NCBI RefSeq assembly: GCF_001695625.1
Contig: NZ_MBPN01000007.1
Span: forward strand, 31,986 to 95,985
Origin: Pseudomonas defluvii
GTDB taxonomy: Bacteria; Pseudomonadota; Gammaproteobacteria; Pseudomonadales; Pseudomonadaceae
Length of the DNA: 64,000 bases
Direction of reading: 5' to 3'
The position numbers and the translations under genes were made by a program. Below, in pieces: positions 33,368-41,779 of this stretch (position 1 is its first letter; each line of letters opens with the position of its first letter). The notes below the pieces were generated by a model. The model saw nothing but the letters and a program-made list of their open reading frames with translations, was not told the DNA's origin and did no database searches.

Positions 33368-33580
33368 ATGCAAGACCCTGTTCAAATCGAAAAACTTCTT
33401 CGCGCCAGAGATCGCATCCTCGCTTTCATCGACCTCGACCAAAGAGCACTAGAGCGCACTCCCGGAATTCAAGCGCTGGAGCTATCCCTGACGAGCTGGC
33501 GTCGCCAACTCGTGAGCATCGACTCCAAATTCACCGCGCTGACAGGGCTCTCACCGCAGCAGTACCAAGCGGAAAGCTGA
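33368..33580 (+). CDS. Hypothetical protein, 70 aa
   Basis: ATG 33368; GAAGGAA lies about 15 nt upstream, a bit far. A longer frame from 33260 is less convincing. Two charged helices, ends in a Gln/Tyr-rich tail. Followed by a terminator. Confidence 0.5.
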   Translation: MQDPVQIEKLLRARDRILAFIDLDQRALERTPGIQALELSLTSWRRQLVSIDSKFTALTGLSPQQYQAES

Positions 33581-33582
33581 TC

Positions 33583-33605
33583 AGCCCCTCGGATTGCGGG
33601 GCTTT
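33583..33605 (+). terminator. Intrinsic terminator
   Basis: AGCCCC / GGGGCT stem with a 9-nt loop and TTT, right after the 33368 gene. Confidence 0.65.
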
Positions 33606-33646
33606 GGCGTTATGATGTCGGCCATCTAACTCCCCGATCCGAACCT

Positions 33647-34267
33647 ATGAATGAACTGATCTCGACCATCGACGTTTCCAGCTTGCCGAAGCGAGAGGCA
33701 CTGGAGGCGGCAGCCCAGGAAAATGCCTTCCGCATCGCGCGGGACGCTCCCTGGATAGTAAATGCAGGCGAAATGGCGGCCGAAATCGGTGACCAGAAGG
33801 GTAGCCTCAAGGCGAAATACATGCGCCTTCGGAAGCTTGGCGATCGGATTGCAGAGGCCATCGGCCCTCATTCGGCCTGCCAGAAGACCTGCAGTCACTG
33901 CTGCCATATCGCGGTGGCCATCCATGAAGTTGAGGCCGACATCATCGCCGAGGCGACTGGCAGGAAGCGCACCCAGTCTCCCTCCGGGGAGCCGGTAGGC
34001 GAACTCGCCAACCGTTACTTCCGGCAACCCTGTCCCTTTCTGAAGCAGAATGCCTGCTCTATCTACAACTCCAGGCCCATGGCGTGCAGGCTTCACTTCT
34101 CCATTTCGGGCACCAATGCCATGTGCGATACGCGCATCGCCCCTATCGACTCGACGGCGATCAATCTGAACCTCAATGACTTTTGGTTCGGATACATGTC
34201 CGTGATGCACGTGTCGCCGATGGAAGATGTTCGGCACTACTTCCCCAATCCCCAAACCAGGAAATGA
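33647..34267 (+). CDS. YkgJ-family cysteine-cluster protein, 206 aa
   Basis: Cys78, 82, 85 and 86 (TCSHCC) with Cys129, 137 and 147 (CPFL...CSIY...RPMACR) form the YkgJ metal-cluster signature, thought to bind iron or zinc. The N-terminal 70 residues are helical. A TATGAT -10-like box lies near 33611. The stop overlaps the next start. Clearer member of the family than the one at 16700. Confidence 0.8.
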   Translation: MNELISTIDVSSLPKREALEAAAQENAFRIARDAPWIVNAGEMAAEIGDQKGSLKAKYMRLRKLGDRIAEAIGPHSACQKTCSHCCHIAVAIHEVEADIIAEATGRKRTQSPSGEPVGELANRYFRQPCPFLKQNACSIYNSRPMACRLHFSISGTNAMCDTRIAPIDSTAINLNLNDFWFGYMSVMHVSPMEDVRHYFPNPQTRK

Positions 34268-34599
34268 ACCACCGTATGGATACTGTTGGCCGTGCCCGCC
34301 CCCAAACATGCACCCGGAGTCTGGATGAACTGATCGCACGTCGCACCAAAATCGACAAGTATGCCTTTGCGCTGGCCGCAACTGCGATCGCGCTGGGGTT
34401 CATCGGATACCAGGCTCCCTCCGCTGTTGCTCGCCACCTGGGCTTGGTTGGGATGATCGTGAGTGTCTTCTCGACGACTTACCTGATCGACATGGCCGAC
34501 GGAATGACGAACACCATCCGTGCGCTGACGCCGAAAAAGGGCCAGAGCCTCAAGACTGTACCCACCCCGCCCAAACACCAGCCGACCCAAGCTGCGTGA
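34264..34599 (+). CDS. Two-TM membrane protein, 111 aa
   Basis: Starts inside the previous stop (ATGA); a second ATG is 12 nt later. Hydrophobic segments at about 37-55 and 62-80; basic, Pro-rich tail. No family recognised. Confidence 0.6.
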   Translation: MNHRMDTVGRARPQTCTRSLDELIARRTKIDKYAFALAATAIALGFIGYQAPSAVARHLGLVGMIVSVFSTTYLIDMADGMTNTIRALTPKKGQSLKTVPTPPKHQPTQAA

Positions 34600-34637
34600 A
34601 TTCCACAGCCGGTGACTGCAGCGCCGGCTACGGCTTC

Positions 34638-34663
34638 TGGCACGCGAGCCCGCCTCCGAGACT
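34638..34663 (+). promoter_or_regulatory. TTCTGGCAC-type promoter motif (gene 34696)
   Basis: TGGCAC 34638-34643 and GAGACT 34658-34663, 33 nt before ATG 34696. Confidence 0.6.
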
Positions 34664-34695
34664 GGGCGAAACTCAAACAGGCCATGAGGTTCACC

Positions 34696-35400
34696 ATGCA
34701 CAAGTTTCGACGCTCTCTGATGACGGACGAGATATTCGAAGGTACTGATCTTCGCACCCAATGGGAGCTCCACGCCCCTATCGACAAACGCACATTCTTC
34801 GCCCTGGGCGATATCCTGATCTGCTTAGGCTGGATGACCTGGTGCGTTATCGGTGATGGTCGTCAACTGCTGGAAGCAAGCCTATCCACAGCAGTCGTTT
34901 TTTGGATATCGAACACCATTGCAGCGATATGCCTCTTGCTTGCCTTCAACCGGATCGGCAAGGCCATGGAGATAACAAGGGAATATAAGCGCCAGGCCGC
35001 CCTACTCAACAACTGGCTCGCCCAAGGTTCGTATGACCACATCAGCGTCGACCATGGCGTACTGCAGCTGGAAATGCAGACATTCCCGCTCGACCGGCTT
35101 CAGATCACGGCTGTTCATGGAGAGCTTGACCCAGACTCCATTCCCTCCCTGACTGTCTATGGTGTGGCCAGGGATAGCCACCAGACGGAGGACCGCCGCG
35201 GCAATAGACATTCGCATCACGTTGTAGCGGTGGACTTCCTCATCGGCTGTCAGGAAGCTGGCTGGGGCGTGGCAGAGGCTATGGCATTTGTTGGGAACGA
35301 AGCTGTTGGTACCAGGTTACAGCGGGGTTTCGGTGACGCTGCCGGCGGGCAATTGCTACGGGCCTTGAACGAGAAAGCCAGAGACTTCAGCCCAGTCTAG
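34696..35400 (+). CDS. Two-TM membrane protein, 234 aa
   Basis: ATG 34696 has GAGG 10 nt upstream; ATG 34684 is an alternative. Two hydrophobic segments at about 36-55 and 65-85, then a ~140-residue soluble C-terminal domain with strands and a Gly-rich end. No family recognised. Confidence 0.65.
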   Translation: MHKFRRSLMTDEIFEGTDLRTQWELHAPIDKRTFFALGDILICLGWMTWCVIGDGRQLLEASLSTAVVFWISNTIAAICLLLAFNRIGKAMEITREYKRQAALLNNWLAQGSYDHISVDHGVLQLEMQTFPLDRLQITAVHGELDPDSIPSLTVYGVARDSHQTEDRRGNRHSHHVVAVDFLIGCQEAGWGVAEAMAFVGNEAVGTRLQRGFGDAAGGQLLRALNEKARDFSPV

Positions 35401-35514
35401 GAATTTCCGCCCCCCATTTTCGCTTTTCATGGCCCAGTTCAGGGAATGAAATAGAGGCTAGGGCACCTGGCCCTATAAACGTCCGTTTCCTACCGTGCTC
35501 CCGAGAGGCAAGCC

Positions 35515-35775
35515 ATGGAAAGCGAGAATCACCGTCAGACGCCAGCACTCCCCGCCGTGACCTTGGACCATGTTCAAGGCTTTGGGGAGCAACTCTGTAG
35601 AGCCATTCGTGAGCTACGGTGTGACCCGGAGTTCAGTGCAAAGAATCTTCGCACCGCATATCAGCAGGGCCACAAGGATGCTCTGGAGCAAGCTGAAGAC
35701 GCCACCCGTGAGGCGCTTGAGCGACTAATGCTAGGGCTCGCCGGCGGGGATAGTGGCACCGCGCAGAGTGGGTGA
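35515..35775 (+). CDS. Hypothetical helical protein, 86 aa
   Basis: GAGAGG ribosome site. A TATAAA stretch near 35475, beside an AGGG/CCCT hairpin, may be its -10. Charged helices; a C-terminal Gly-rich tail overlaps the next promoter motif. No family recognised. Confidence 0.6.
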   Translation: MESENHRQTPALPAVTLDHVQGFGEQLCRAIRELRCDPEFSAKNLRTAYQQGHKDALEQAEDATREALERLMLGLAGGDSGTAQSG

Positions 35776-35779
35776 GCAT
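35754..35779 (+). promoter_or_regulatory. Promoter-like motif (gene 35808)
   Basis: TGGCAC 35754-35759 inside the end of the previous gene, GAGCAT 35774-35779, 29 nt before ATG 35808. GCTCAA (35781-35786) pairs with TTGAGC (35795-35800). Confidence 0.55.
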
Positions 35780-35807
35780 GGCTCAAATTCACCGTTGAGC
35801 TACTGTC

Positions 35808-36185
35808 ATGTCGAACCTTATCCCCGCAGAAATCCTGGCCCCTGAAGTAGGGGCTCTTGTCAATTACGGCACCGACAGTTTCGGCAAGGAACCAGGTCGG
35901 TACCGGGTAACCGGCTACATGTGCCGCGTGGAATCGAAACCTCATTTCGGTGACGACTTCCTTGGCGAGATCCTCTTCGACTCTTGCAGGGACTTCCAGG
36001 GCAGCAAGATGCGTTACTGCCTTCGCGAGCAGGCAACGCATGTGACCTTGACCGGTATCGCCGGCGCAATCGCCCCCATAGAAGAATGCACCGTCACGGG
36101 CATGGTTCCGTGGCCCGACGAATTGCTGGAAGAGGCTCGAGAGAAAGCCCGAAGAAAAGGTGAGCGCGGTGAAATGCTGTTCTGA
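35808..36185 (+). CDS. Hypothetical protein, 125 aa
   Basis: Beta-rich protein with a basic helix at the C-terminus (KARRKGERGE). Poor ribosome site (TGAG inside the hairpin), so translation may depend on hairpin opening. Overlaps the next gene by 26 nt. Confidence 0.6.
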   Translation: MSNLIPAEILAPEVGALVNYGTDSFGKEPGRYRVTGYMCRVESKPHFGDDFLGEILFDSCRDFQGSKMRYCLREQATHVTLTGIAGAIAPIEECTVTGMVPWPDELLEEAREKARRKGERGEMLF

Positions 36186-36393
36186 TCATTCGCTGGGCGT
36201 CGAACGGTCAGAGACTGAACGTCTGGATTGGGTTCTGAAGTATCGACCTGAGTTCTCTGACGGTTTCCTTCGTGTTCGACTGGAGGCTGCAGCGGCACCT
36301 GATGGGCTCTCCGGCATGTTCATGGCTGTCGGCCTAGATGCCAGGAGCTGCATCGATAACGCCCTCGCAGGCTTCCTGGTGCGACTCAGATAG
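36160..36393 (+). CDS. Hypothetical protein, 77 aa
   Basis: GTG 36160 overlaps the previous gene; a second GTG is 9 nt later. Short alpha/beta protein. The overlap and the terminator right after it support a real gene, though the start is uncertain. Confidence 0.5.
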   Translation: MSAVKCCSDHSLGVERSETERLDWVLKYRPEFSDGFLRVRLEAAAAPDGLSGMFMAVGLDARSCIDNALAGFLVRLR

Positions 36394-36403
36394 ACCCATC
36401 AAA

Positions 36404-36424
36404 AAGGCCGGCAAAGCCGGCCTT
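36404..36424. terminator. Bidirectional terminator
   Basis: Perfect 9-bp stem AAGGCCGGC / GCCGGCCTT, loop AAA, between two convergent genes. Confidence 0.8.
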
Positions 36425-36440
36425 CGTGTCTTTGCCTTGA

Positions 36441-36992
36441 TCATCCTTGCGCCGGTGGTTGCACCTCGCCTTTCTTGCACAGCGGTTTGAGTGCTGCACG
36501 GAGAATCTGCCACCAACTCATCACGGGCGGTTGTGGATGGCGGTGAATCCCTTCTATTTGCACCTCACCGTCCGCTGGTACCGCTAGGAATCTCCTGGTA
36601 GAGCGCACGACGCGGGCCGTAAACTGGTTTTGGAAGCCAAACCGGCACCCCATAGCCAGCATGACCAGCGTGGTGCCGCCGGCGATCAGGTACCCGAACG
36701 CAGCATATGCCAGAACCAGCTCGTGCGGAGACCGCAGCTGGAAGTCACGATCGAATTCAACTGGCGAGCTAAGAGCGTCGAACACCAGTAGAAGCAACGC
36801 AACCGCCGGGGCACACATCACTGCGAGTTTCAGCATCCGAAGCGCCGTTTTCAGGACTTCCACACCCTGGGAGACATACACCACCCAGTCGCGCTTCACC
36901 GTCGCGGTGATCCGCTCCATTTCCTCGTGGGGGACCTGCCCTACCTCCACGCCATTCACATAAACCAACCAGTCGATTTCCGGCTTTGCCAT
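36441..36992 (-). CDS. Membrane protein, 183 aa
   Basis: AGGAGG precedes the ATG at 36992 on the minus strand. Two hydrophobic segments at about 52-72 and 91-113 flank a short polar loop; the N-terminal 45 residues hold a small soluble domain. No family recognised. No motif copy is seen upstream on its strand. Confidence 0.65.
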   Translation of the reverse strand: MAKPEIDWLVYVNGVEVGQVPHEEMERITATVKRDWVVYVSQGVEVLKTALRMLKLAVMCAPAVALLLLVFDALSSPVEFDRDFQLRSPHELVLAYAAFGYLIAGGTTLVMLAMGCRFGFQNQFTARVVRSTRRFLAVPADGEVQIEGIHRHPQPPVMSWWQILRAALKPLCKKGEVQPPAQG

Positions 36993-37105
36993 TCAGGCCT
37001 CCTATTAGGGATTGGCAAGGCGCGACGACCTTGCATCCATGAGGCTATTCCGCCTGTATAGCTGGCACCAACCAAAGTACCCGTCTCCAATTCACGAACC
37101 GCTTC

Positions 37106-37131
37106 TGGCACACCCCTGACCACCGTGTAAT
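37106..37131 (+). promoter_or_regulatory. TTCTGGCAC-type promoter motif (gene 37167)
   Basis: TGGCAC 37106-37111 and TGTAAT 37126-37131, 36 nt before ATG 37167. A second TGGCAC at 37063 has no good partner box. Confidence 0.6.
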
Positions 37132-37166
37132 GACCTCATCAACACAACGGCCACAGGTGTCCACAT

Positions 37167-37826
37167 ATGAAGATTACGAACGCATTCACCCGCCAGGTTG
37201 GCCAGCTGGAGAACACTGATGATCCAGCCACCCCGATCCTGTTCAGGTCGATCCATCCTGCCCAGGACCAAGATCTGCTGAGCAGCATTCGACACGACGT
37301 GGGCCTGGCGCCTGGGCTTGCACTGCTCTATGACGACGAGCATGTCCTCATCTATGACCAGGAAGAGGTCAACCTCCTTCCTGGTGAGCTCCAGAATTTC
37401 TATCGCGCTGCCAGTAGCGTCAGCACCTGGCTTGGGGTTGCGTGGGAGCTCTGCGTAAACACCGACAACCCGGACTCTCCGATCGAGGTACTTTCAAGCG
37501 GCTGCCAAGAGCACATCGAGCGTCTGGCAACTGCCCTCAATGATTCGATTCAGCCCTCCACTTCGGTACTCGTCCCTCTGCGCAGTGTCGTTCATGAGGT
37601 GGACCCGAATGGCAGCCTGTATGCCGTGACCTGCAGGCTCGCAGATGATGACGATGACTCTGTCTATCACGTGCGCTGTGCGGATGAGGGAACCGCCCAG
37701 GAAGTGGCAATCCGCAACCTCTACGAAGAGGCGGGCTCTAGCCCGGACCCCACTGCTGAAGATCATCGTCAGCACTACATCATCACCTCCCAACTGGTCG
37801 CCACCCCGGTCGCGAGCACCATCTAA
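37167..37826 (+). CDS. Acidic hypothetical protein, 219 aa
   Basis: AGGTG upstream of the ATG. Strongly acidic (runs of Asp at about 159-163), mixed alpha/beta, no membrane segment. Upstream of the antirestriction-like gene and probably cotranscribed in part. No family recognised. Confidence 0.65.
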   Translation: MKITNAFTRQVGQLENTDDPATPILFRSIHPAQDQDLLSSIRHDVGLAPGLALLYDDEHVLIYDQEEVNLLPGELQNFYRAASSVSTWLGVAWELCVNTDNPDSPIEVLSSGCQEHIERLATALNDSIQPSTSVLVPLRSVVHEVDPNGSLYAVTCRLADDDDDSVYHVRCADEGTAQEVAIRNLYEEAGSSPDPTAEDHRQHYIITSQLVATPVASTI

Positions 37827-37833
37827 CCCCTTC

Positions 37834-37852
37834 GCCCCGGGCTGACCGGGGC
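37834..37852 (+). terminator. Hairpin between genes
   Basis: GCCCCGG / CCGGGGC, 5-nt loop, no T-run; likely a partial terminator or mRNA-stabilising hairpin. Confidence 0.45.
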
Positions 37853-37874
37853 TCATCGTCCTGGAGTCTTCCAC

Positions 37875-38366
37875 GTGTCCTACCGCGTAATCCCCAATGA
37901 ACATGCTGTACAGCATTTGGAACTGAAGATCGGTCGCCAAAGCTCGAACTTCGCAAACAACCTGTATTCGGTCATGAATTCGCTGATGGAGGGCAAGTTT
38001 TCTGGCGGTCTCTGGGAGCTCCGCGAGTACAACAACGGTGCAGTTGCCATGGTTCTGCCGCAAGCAGACCGTGTGGTGGTCGCATCGCAGGCTTGCCAGC
38101 GAAATCTGGAGATGTCCCTGGAGGCCCTGTCCCTCATCGCGAATTCCATGCTTCTCGTAGGCCTTTGCGAACAAGCGGCCTTTCATGGTGATGAGGAAGA
38201 AGCACTGCACCTGCGAAATCTCAACGACGTACTGCGCGATGCGGTCGATGGTCTCATGACTTGCGTGCTGAGGGACGGAGAGCTGCAGGAACCCACAGAA
38301 GCGGATCGTCTTCAGCCGATGGCAAAACACCCGGAAAGCGCTCAGTTCCGTCGGTTCATCGACTGA
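37875..38366 (+). CDS. ArdB/KlcA-like antirestriction family candidate
   Basis: GTG start with GGAG upstream; 163 aa. The middle follows the pattern of PF03230 antirestriction proteins: NLYSVM..LM.G..SGGLWEL....NGA.AM.LP, then N.EMS.EA..L.A. Members such as KlcA and ArdB protect plasmids from type I restriction. The match is distant, so treat it as a family hint. Confidence 0.5.
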   Translation: MSYRVIPNEHAVQHLELKIGRQSSNFANNLYSVMNSLMEGKFSGGLWELREYNNGAVAMVLPQADRVVVASQACQRNLEMSLEALSLIANSMLLVGLCEQAAFHGDEEEALHLRNLNDVLRDAVDGLMTCVLRDGELQEPTEADRLQPMAKHPESAQFRRFID

Positions 38367-38401
38367 GTAAGACGCCTGAAAGAAAATTCAGCCCCTGGTG
38401 G

Positions 38402-38427
38402 TGGCACAGGCTGAGCCGCTCGAACAT
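38402..38427 (+). promoter_or_regulatory. Promoter-like motif (gene 38460)
   Basis: TGGCAC 38402-38407 and GAACAT 38422-38427, 33 nt before ATG 38460. CATGGCT (38425-38431) pairs with AGCCATG (38456-38462), which spans the start codon. Confidence 0.6.
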
Positions 38428-38459
38428 GGCTACATCAACGAACAAGCGAGTAATGAGCC

Positions 38460-38693
38460 ATGAGCCAGCAGCAATCCCCACTCCAGCAACTCACCGCCCT
38501 CGGCTACACCGTGGCATCTGGAGCCATGCGCTTCGACGTCGCAATGTCGATGGGCGTGTCCATCCTAGCGCGTGACAATCAGGGTGCCATTCTGCAGATC
38601 AGCTGCAGCAAGGGCATCCTGGCTATCACAGCCGCCAAGCAAACTCCCCAGCTCACCGCCCCGGCGATCCTCTTGAATCGCGTCATCGCATAA
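38460..38693 (+). CDS. Hypothetical protein, paralogue of 19848
   Basis: 77 aa; shares LGY, GAMRFD.AMSMG.SI and LQIS with the product of 19848 and lacks its C-terminal tail. No strong ribosome site, and the start codon lies in the hairpin noted for its promoter. Function unknown. Confidence 0.6.
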   Translation: MSQQQSPLQQLTALGYTVASGAMRFDVAMSMGVSILARDNQGAILQISCSKGILAITAAKQTPQLTAPAILLNRVIA

Positions 38694-38735
38694 CCAACCC
38701 CCCAAGAGCGCGTCTCTAGAAGAAGGACCACAACG

Positions 38736-39161
38736 ATGAACATGGTTGAAGTACAAACTGAGGAGCTGATCGGCGCGGCACTGGACTGGGCCATCGCAAC
38801 GATTGAAGGCCTGCCGATAAAGTACGACCCGATGGCTTTCGGAAATACAGCGAATGGAGGCTACTGGATCTGGGATAAAGCGCCTGGCGGCATGATGGCC
38901 AAGATCGGCGACAAATACAGCCCCTCGAGCAACTGGAGCCAACTTGGCCCGTTGATCGAGAAGCGCGCCATCGTCCTGGGCAACCACGAATCGGGAGACC
39001 CGAGCCGCCAAGGTGAATTTTGGGGGAGCGCTCATTGCTTCGACTCGGGCACCAGCTTTGAAACCTACAAGGGCGTCAAGGTGGCCGCCTGCCGCGCTAT
39101 CGTCGCCAAAGAGATGGGCCCCGTAGTGCGAGTCCCGATAGTGCTGGTCCAGCCGGGCTGA
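38736..39161 (+). CDS. NinX/DUF2591 phage protein
   Basis: 141 aa. N-terminal ELIGAALDWAIA, then the family hallmark YSPSSNWSQLGPLIEK and the closing ACRAIVAKEMGPVVRVP match DUF2591 (phage NinX). Such proteins sit in lambdoid nin regions; their biochemical role is unknown. AAGAAGG ribosome site. Confidence 0.8.
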   Translation: MNMVEVQTEELIGAALDWAIATIEGLPIKYDPMAFGNTANGGYWIWDKAPGGMMAKIGDKYSPSSNWSQLGPLIEKRAIVLGNHESGDPSRQGEFWGSAHCFDSGTSFETYKGVKVAACRAIVAKEMGPVVRVPIVLVQPG

Positions 39162-39200
39162 ACCGCAATCTCGGCTCCTGATCATCCCGTCCGTTAACTG

Positions 39201-39218
39201 AGGGGGCGCCTGCCCCCT
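39201..39218 (+). terminator. Hairpin terminator
   Basis: AGGGGGC / GCCCCCT with loop GCCT. Confidence 0.6.
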
Positions 39219-39329
39219 AACCCTGGTTCAACTCCAGCTATTGGCACTGAACTTAGCCCCTGAGTTGCGCCCAGCGGCTCCCATACCTCCCCTGAGCAGC
39301 AACTCGAAACTTTTCCTTTACCCCGGTTC

Positions 39330-39355
39330 TGGCACAACCAAGTGCCCCTGAAACT
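39330..39355 (+). promoter_or_regulatory. TTCTGGCAC-type promoter motif (gene 39394)
   Basis: TGGCAC 39330-39335 and GAAACT 39350-39355, 39 nt before ATG 39394. CTGGGCTCA (39354-39362) pairs perfectly with TGAGCCCAG (39381-39389). Confidence 0.65.
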
Positions 39356-39393
39356 GGGCTCATTCCGATATTCATCGCAGTGAGCCCAGCACC

Positions 39394-41208
39394 ATGACCT
39401 CCGCGCAAACCAAACTGAACCAGTCGATACAAGCCGGCCTATTCGACGCCGCAGAGCCTGCCCCGGTTCTTCTGCAGGTGGTAGACCTGACCTTCGACGA
39501 GAAGGTGAAAGCCGCGGTTGAGGCCATCAAGCAGCAGGTGCGCGAAGGTCGTCGCCTAGTGGTGGCCTGGTCGGGAGGCAAGGACAGCAGCGTGACACTG
39601 AATTTGGCGTTTACCGCCCTGCGCGATCTGATCGCTGAAGGCCACAGTGTTCCGGCACTGCACGTAATCCATTCGAACACTGGTCTCGAAAATCCAGTGA
39701 TCGAGATCTACAACAAAGGCCAGATCAGGGCGATCAAGGCTTACGCCAAAACTGCCGGTATCGAGACTCGTGTTTGGGTGGCCTCCCCAAATCTGTCCAA
39801 CGACTATCTCGTTGGCCTGCTGTCCGGCCGCACGATCATGTCGGTGGGCAACAACACCAAGTGCCAACAGATGATGAAGAAGTCAGCATTGGACCGAATC
39901 AAGCGCCAAGTGCGTGCCTGGATAGCCGAAAAGGATGGAGTCAAAGCGAAAGACGCAAATCTGGTAAGCCTGATCGGCACACGCTTCGAGGAAAGCGCGC
40001 AGCGCGCTGCACGGATGAAGGCTCGAGGTGAGAGTTCTACGGAAGCTGTCGATGCGATGGAAGATGGTCAACTCGTGTTGAGCCCGATCGCCGAATGGGA
40101 TGCGTTCGACATCTTCACCTACATCGGGCACGTCCGCTCCGAGAAGATTGAGGCCTACTCCGACTTCGAAGAGTTGGTTGATATCTACCGGGACGCCAAC
40201 GGCGGGGACTGCATGGTCAACCAGTACATCTCGGGCCGGGAGCAGAACCGCCCACCCTGCTCCGCCAGGACAGGTTGCTGGGCCTGCGGACGTATCTCGA
40301 AGGACACCAGCGCCGAAAACATGATTTCGGCTGAGGGCGGAAAGCACGCTTGGATGAAGCCCCTGCTCGACCTGCGGAACTACATGCTGGCGCGACACTT
40401 CGATCCGTCTGCGCGCTGCTGGCTGGCGCGTACGATCAACGAAGAAACCGGGACAATTAAGGTCGTACCCAACGCTTACGCTCCGGGATATACCCTGGAG
40501 CTGCTGCGCCTGATTCTGACGATACAAGTCCGGGAGCAGATCGCTGCACGCAAGCTGGGCATTGCTCCCCGCTTCCATCTTCTTGACCACCGCCAGCTAA
40601 TCGCTCTGGACTGCCTCTGGGGCCGGTACCAGTACCAACGCAGCTTCATGGCCCTGCGCACCTGGAAAGAGATCTACGAGCAAGGCAAGCGTTATGACAT
40701 TCCCGATCTTGCCTCGATTCCTAAGTACACCGAGAAGGACGTTTCCTTCCGTGCAGAGGTTCCCTTCGCGGATGAGGAATATTTCGCCGCGTGGCGCGGA
40801 TTCCGCAATGTGGAAGCTGCTGCCGTGGATTGGGAAGACACCACCGTTCTTCCGAACGGCAAGATCGTTCAGAACGCGAACGTAGGTGACGAGTTCGAGA
40901 TCGACGAAGAAGGTGCGGCATTGTTCTGGGAGTTCGACCTCGACTATGCCCTGAACCGAATCTCGGTGCTGGATAACCCCTCAGGCGTTGTCCATTACCT
41001 GGTCGGTCTCGGAACTGTAACCCTCTACAAGGGCAGCCTGGGAGAGTGGGATCGGATGATGCGCGTGGGCAACCAGGCCTGGTTCCACGGGCTGATGCCG
41101 ATCATCAATGACCCGCATGCGCTGGTCGAAACCCTGCAAGCAAAGTTCCAGAAAAAGGAAGAAGACAAGCGAAATGCCCTGATCGGGCAGCTGGCGCTAT
41201 TTCTCTAA
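39394..41208 (+). CDS. PAPS-reductase family protein, DndC-like
   Basis: 604 aa. The ATP-pyrophosphatase P-loop SGGKDS is at 60-65, followed by NTGLENPV as in DndC. Cys273, 289, 295 and 298 (last three in the pattern C-x5-CWAC) match the iron-sulfur site of DndC, the enzyme that activates sulfur for DNA phosphorothioation. However, no dndB, D or E and no sulfurtransferase are in view, so it may act in another DNA, RNA or nucleotide modification. Residues 599-603 read QLALF, the sliding-clamp-binding consensus, suggesting action at replication forks. No ribosome site is clear; the leader can fold. Confidence 0.8.
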   Translation: MTSAQTKLNQSIQAGLFDAAEPAPVLLQVVDLTFDEKVKAAVEAIKQQVREGRRLVVAWSGGKDSSVTLNLAFTALRDLIAEGHSVPALHVIHSNTGLENPVIEIYNKGQIRAIKAYAKTAGIETRVWVASPNLSNDYLVGLLSGRTIMSVGNNTKCQQMMKKSALDRIKRQVRAWIAEKDGVKAKDANLVSLIGTRFEESAQRAARMKARGESSTEAVDAMEDGQLVLSPIAEWDAFDIFTYIGHVRSEKIEAYSDFEELVDIYRDANGGDCMVNQYISGREQNRPPCSARTGCWACGRISKDTSAENMISAEGGKHAWMKPLLDLRNYMLARHFDPSARCWLARTINEETGTIKVVPNAYAPGYTLELLRLILTIQVREQIAARKLGIAPRFHLLDHRQLIALDCLWGRYQYQRSFMALRTWKEIYEQGKRYDIPDLASIPKYTEKDVSFRAEVPFADEEYFAAWRGFRNVEAAAVDWEDTTVLPNGKIVQNANVGDEFEIDEEGAALFWEFDLDYALNRISVLDNPSGVVHYLVGLGTVTLYKGSLGEWDRMMRVGNQAWFHGLMPIINDPHALVETLQAKFQKKEEDKRNALIGQLALFL

Positions 41209-41231
41209 ACCCGAACTACGAGGATGAAACT

Positions 41232-41621
41232 ATGGTCCTGATCACCAGCCTGGCAATCGAAGAGGCAGCAGAAACGCTGACCGAGGACGGAGGTCGCTTC
41301 GGCGACACACTCTTTGGCGGCCAGGTCATTGAGGCTGCCCGCGCACTGCTCAAGCAGCAGACCGAGGATCAGGGGCCGCCGCTTCCCCTGGGTGAGTTCT
41401 TCGAACGCAGGGAGGATATGGGCCAAGGACGCTTGCGGTTGATCCTGGACGGGGACTCTGACGTTTGCGTAGCAGTGATCAGCGACGAGGGTGAAATGGC
41501 AGACGTCGAGTTCTGTGTGCCCTTCTCCGGCGGCGGCCGCTCCCCGAAGGTCCGTGAAGCGCTGTTGAACCTGTGCCGCGCTATCCGCGACGAGAACGAA
41601 ACCAACCCGATCCCAGACTAG
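41232..41621 (+). CDS. Hypothetical protein, 129 aa
   Basis: GAGGATG ribosome site, 23 nt after the DndC-like gene and likely in its unit. Acidic with a compact beta region around residues 65-95. Its partnership with the sulfur-type enzyme is worth testing. No family recognised. Confidence 0.6.
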   Translation: MVLITSLAIEEAAETLTEDGGRFGDTLFGGQVIEAARALLKQQTEDQGPPLPLGEFFERREDMGQGRLRLILDGDSDVCVAVISDEGEMADVEFCVPFSGGGRSPKVREALLNLCRAIRDENETNPIPD

Positions 41622-41779
41622 CACCGGCCGACAATGACCAAGCGCTTCAGTAGTACAGCCTGAAAACCTGGGCCTCGGTTTGGCTCGAATAACGCCAGCG
41701 GGCCGATAGACTAACAACCCCATGGACTGCCCTGAGAGGTCCTCAGTCGCATGAACGTGGACAGAATGAAGGAAAGAAA

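Larger units (their letters stand above)
39162..39393. other. 232-bp gap with terminator and double motif
   Basis: Holds the terminator at 39201, a degenerate motif copy (TGGCAC 39242-39247, second box GAGTTG) and the strong copy at 39330. No gene. Confidence 0.45.

Noticed and set aside
37494..38330. 278-aa minus-strand frame
   Set aside because: Antisense to two real genes and their intergenic hairpin.
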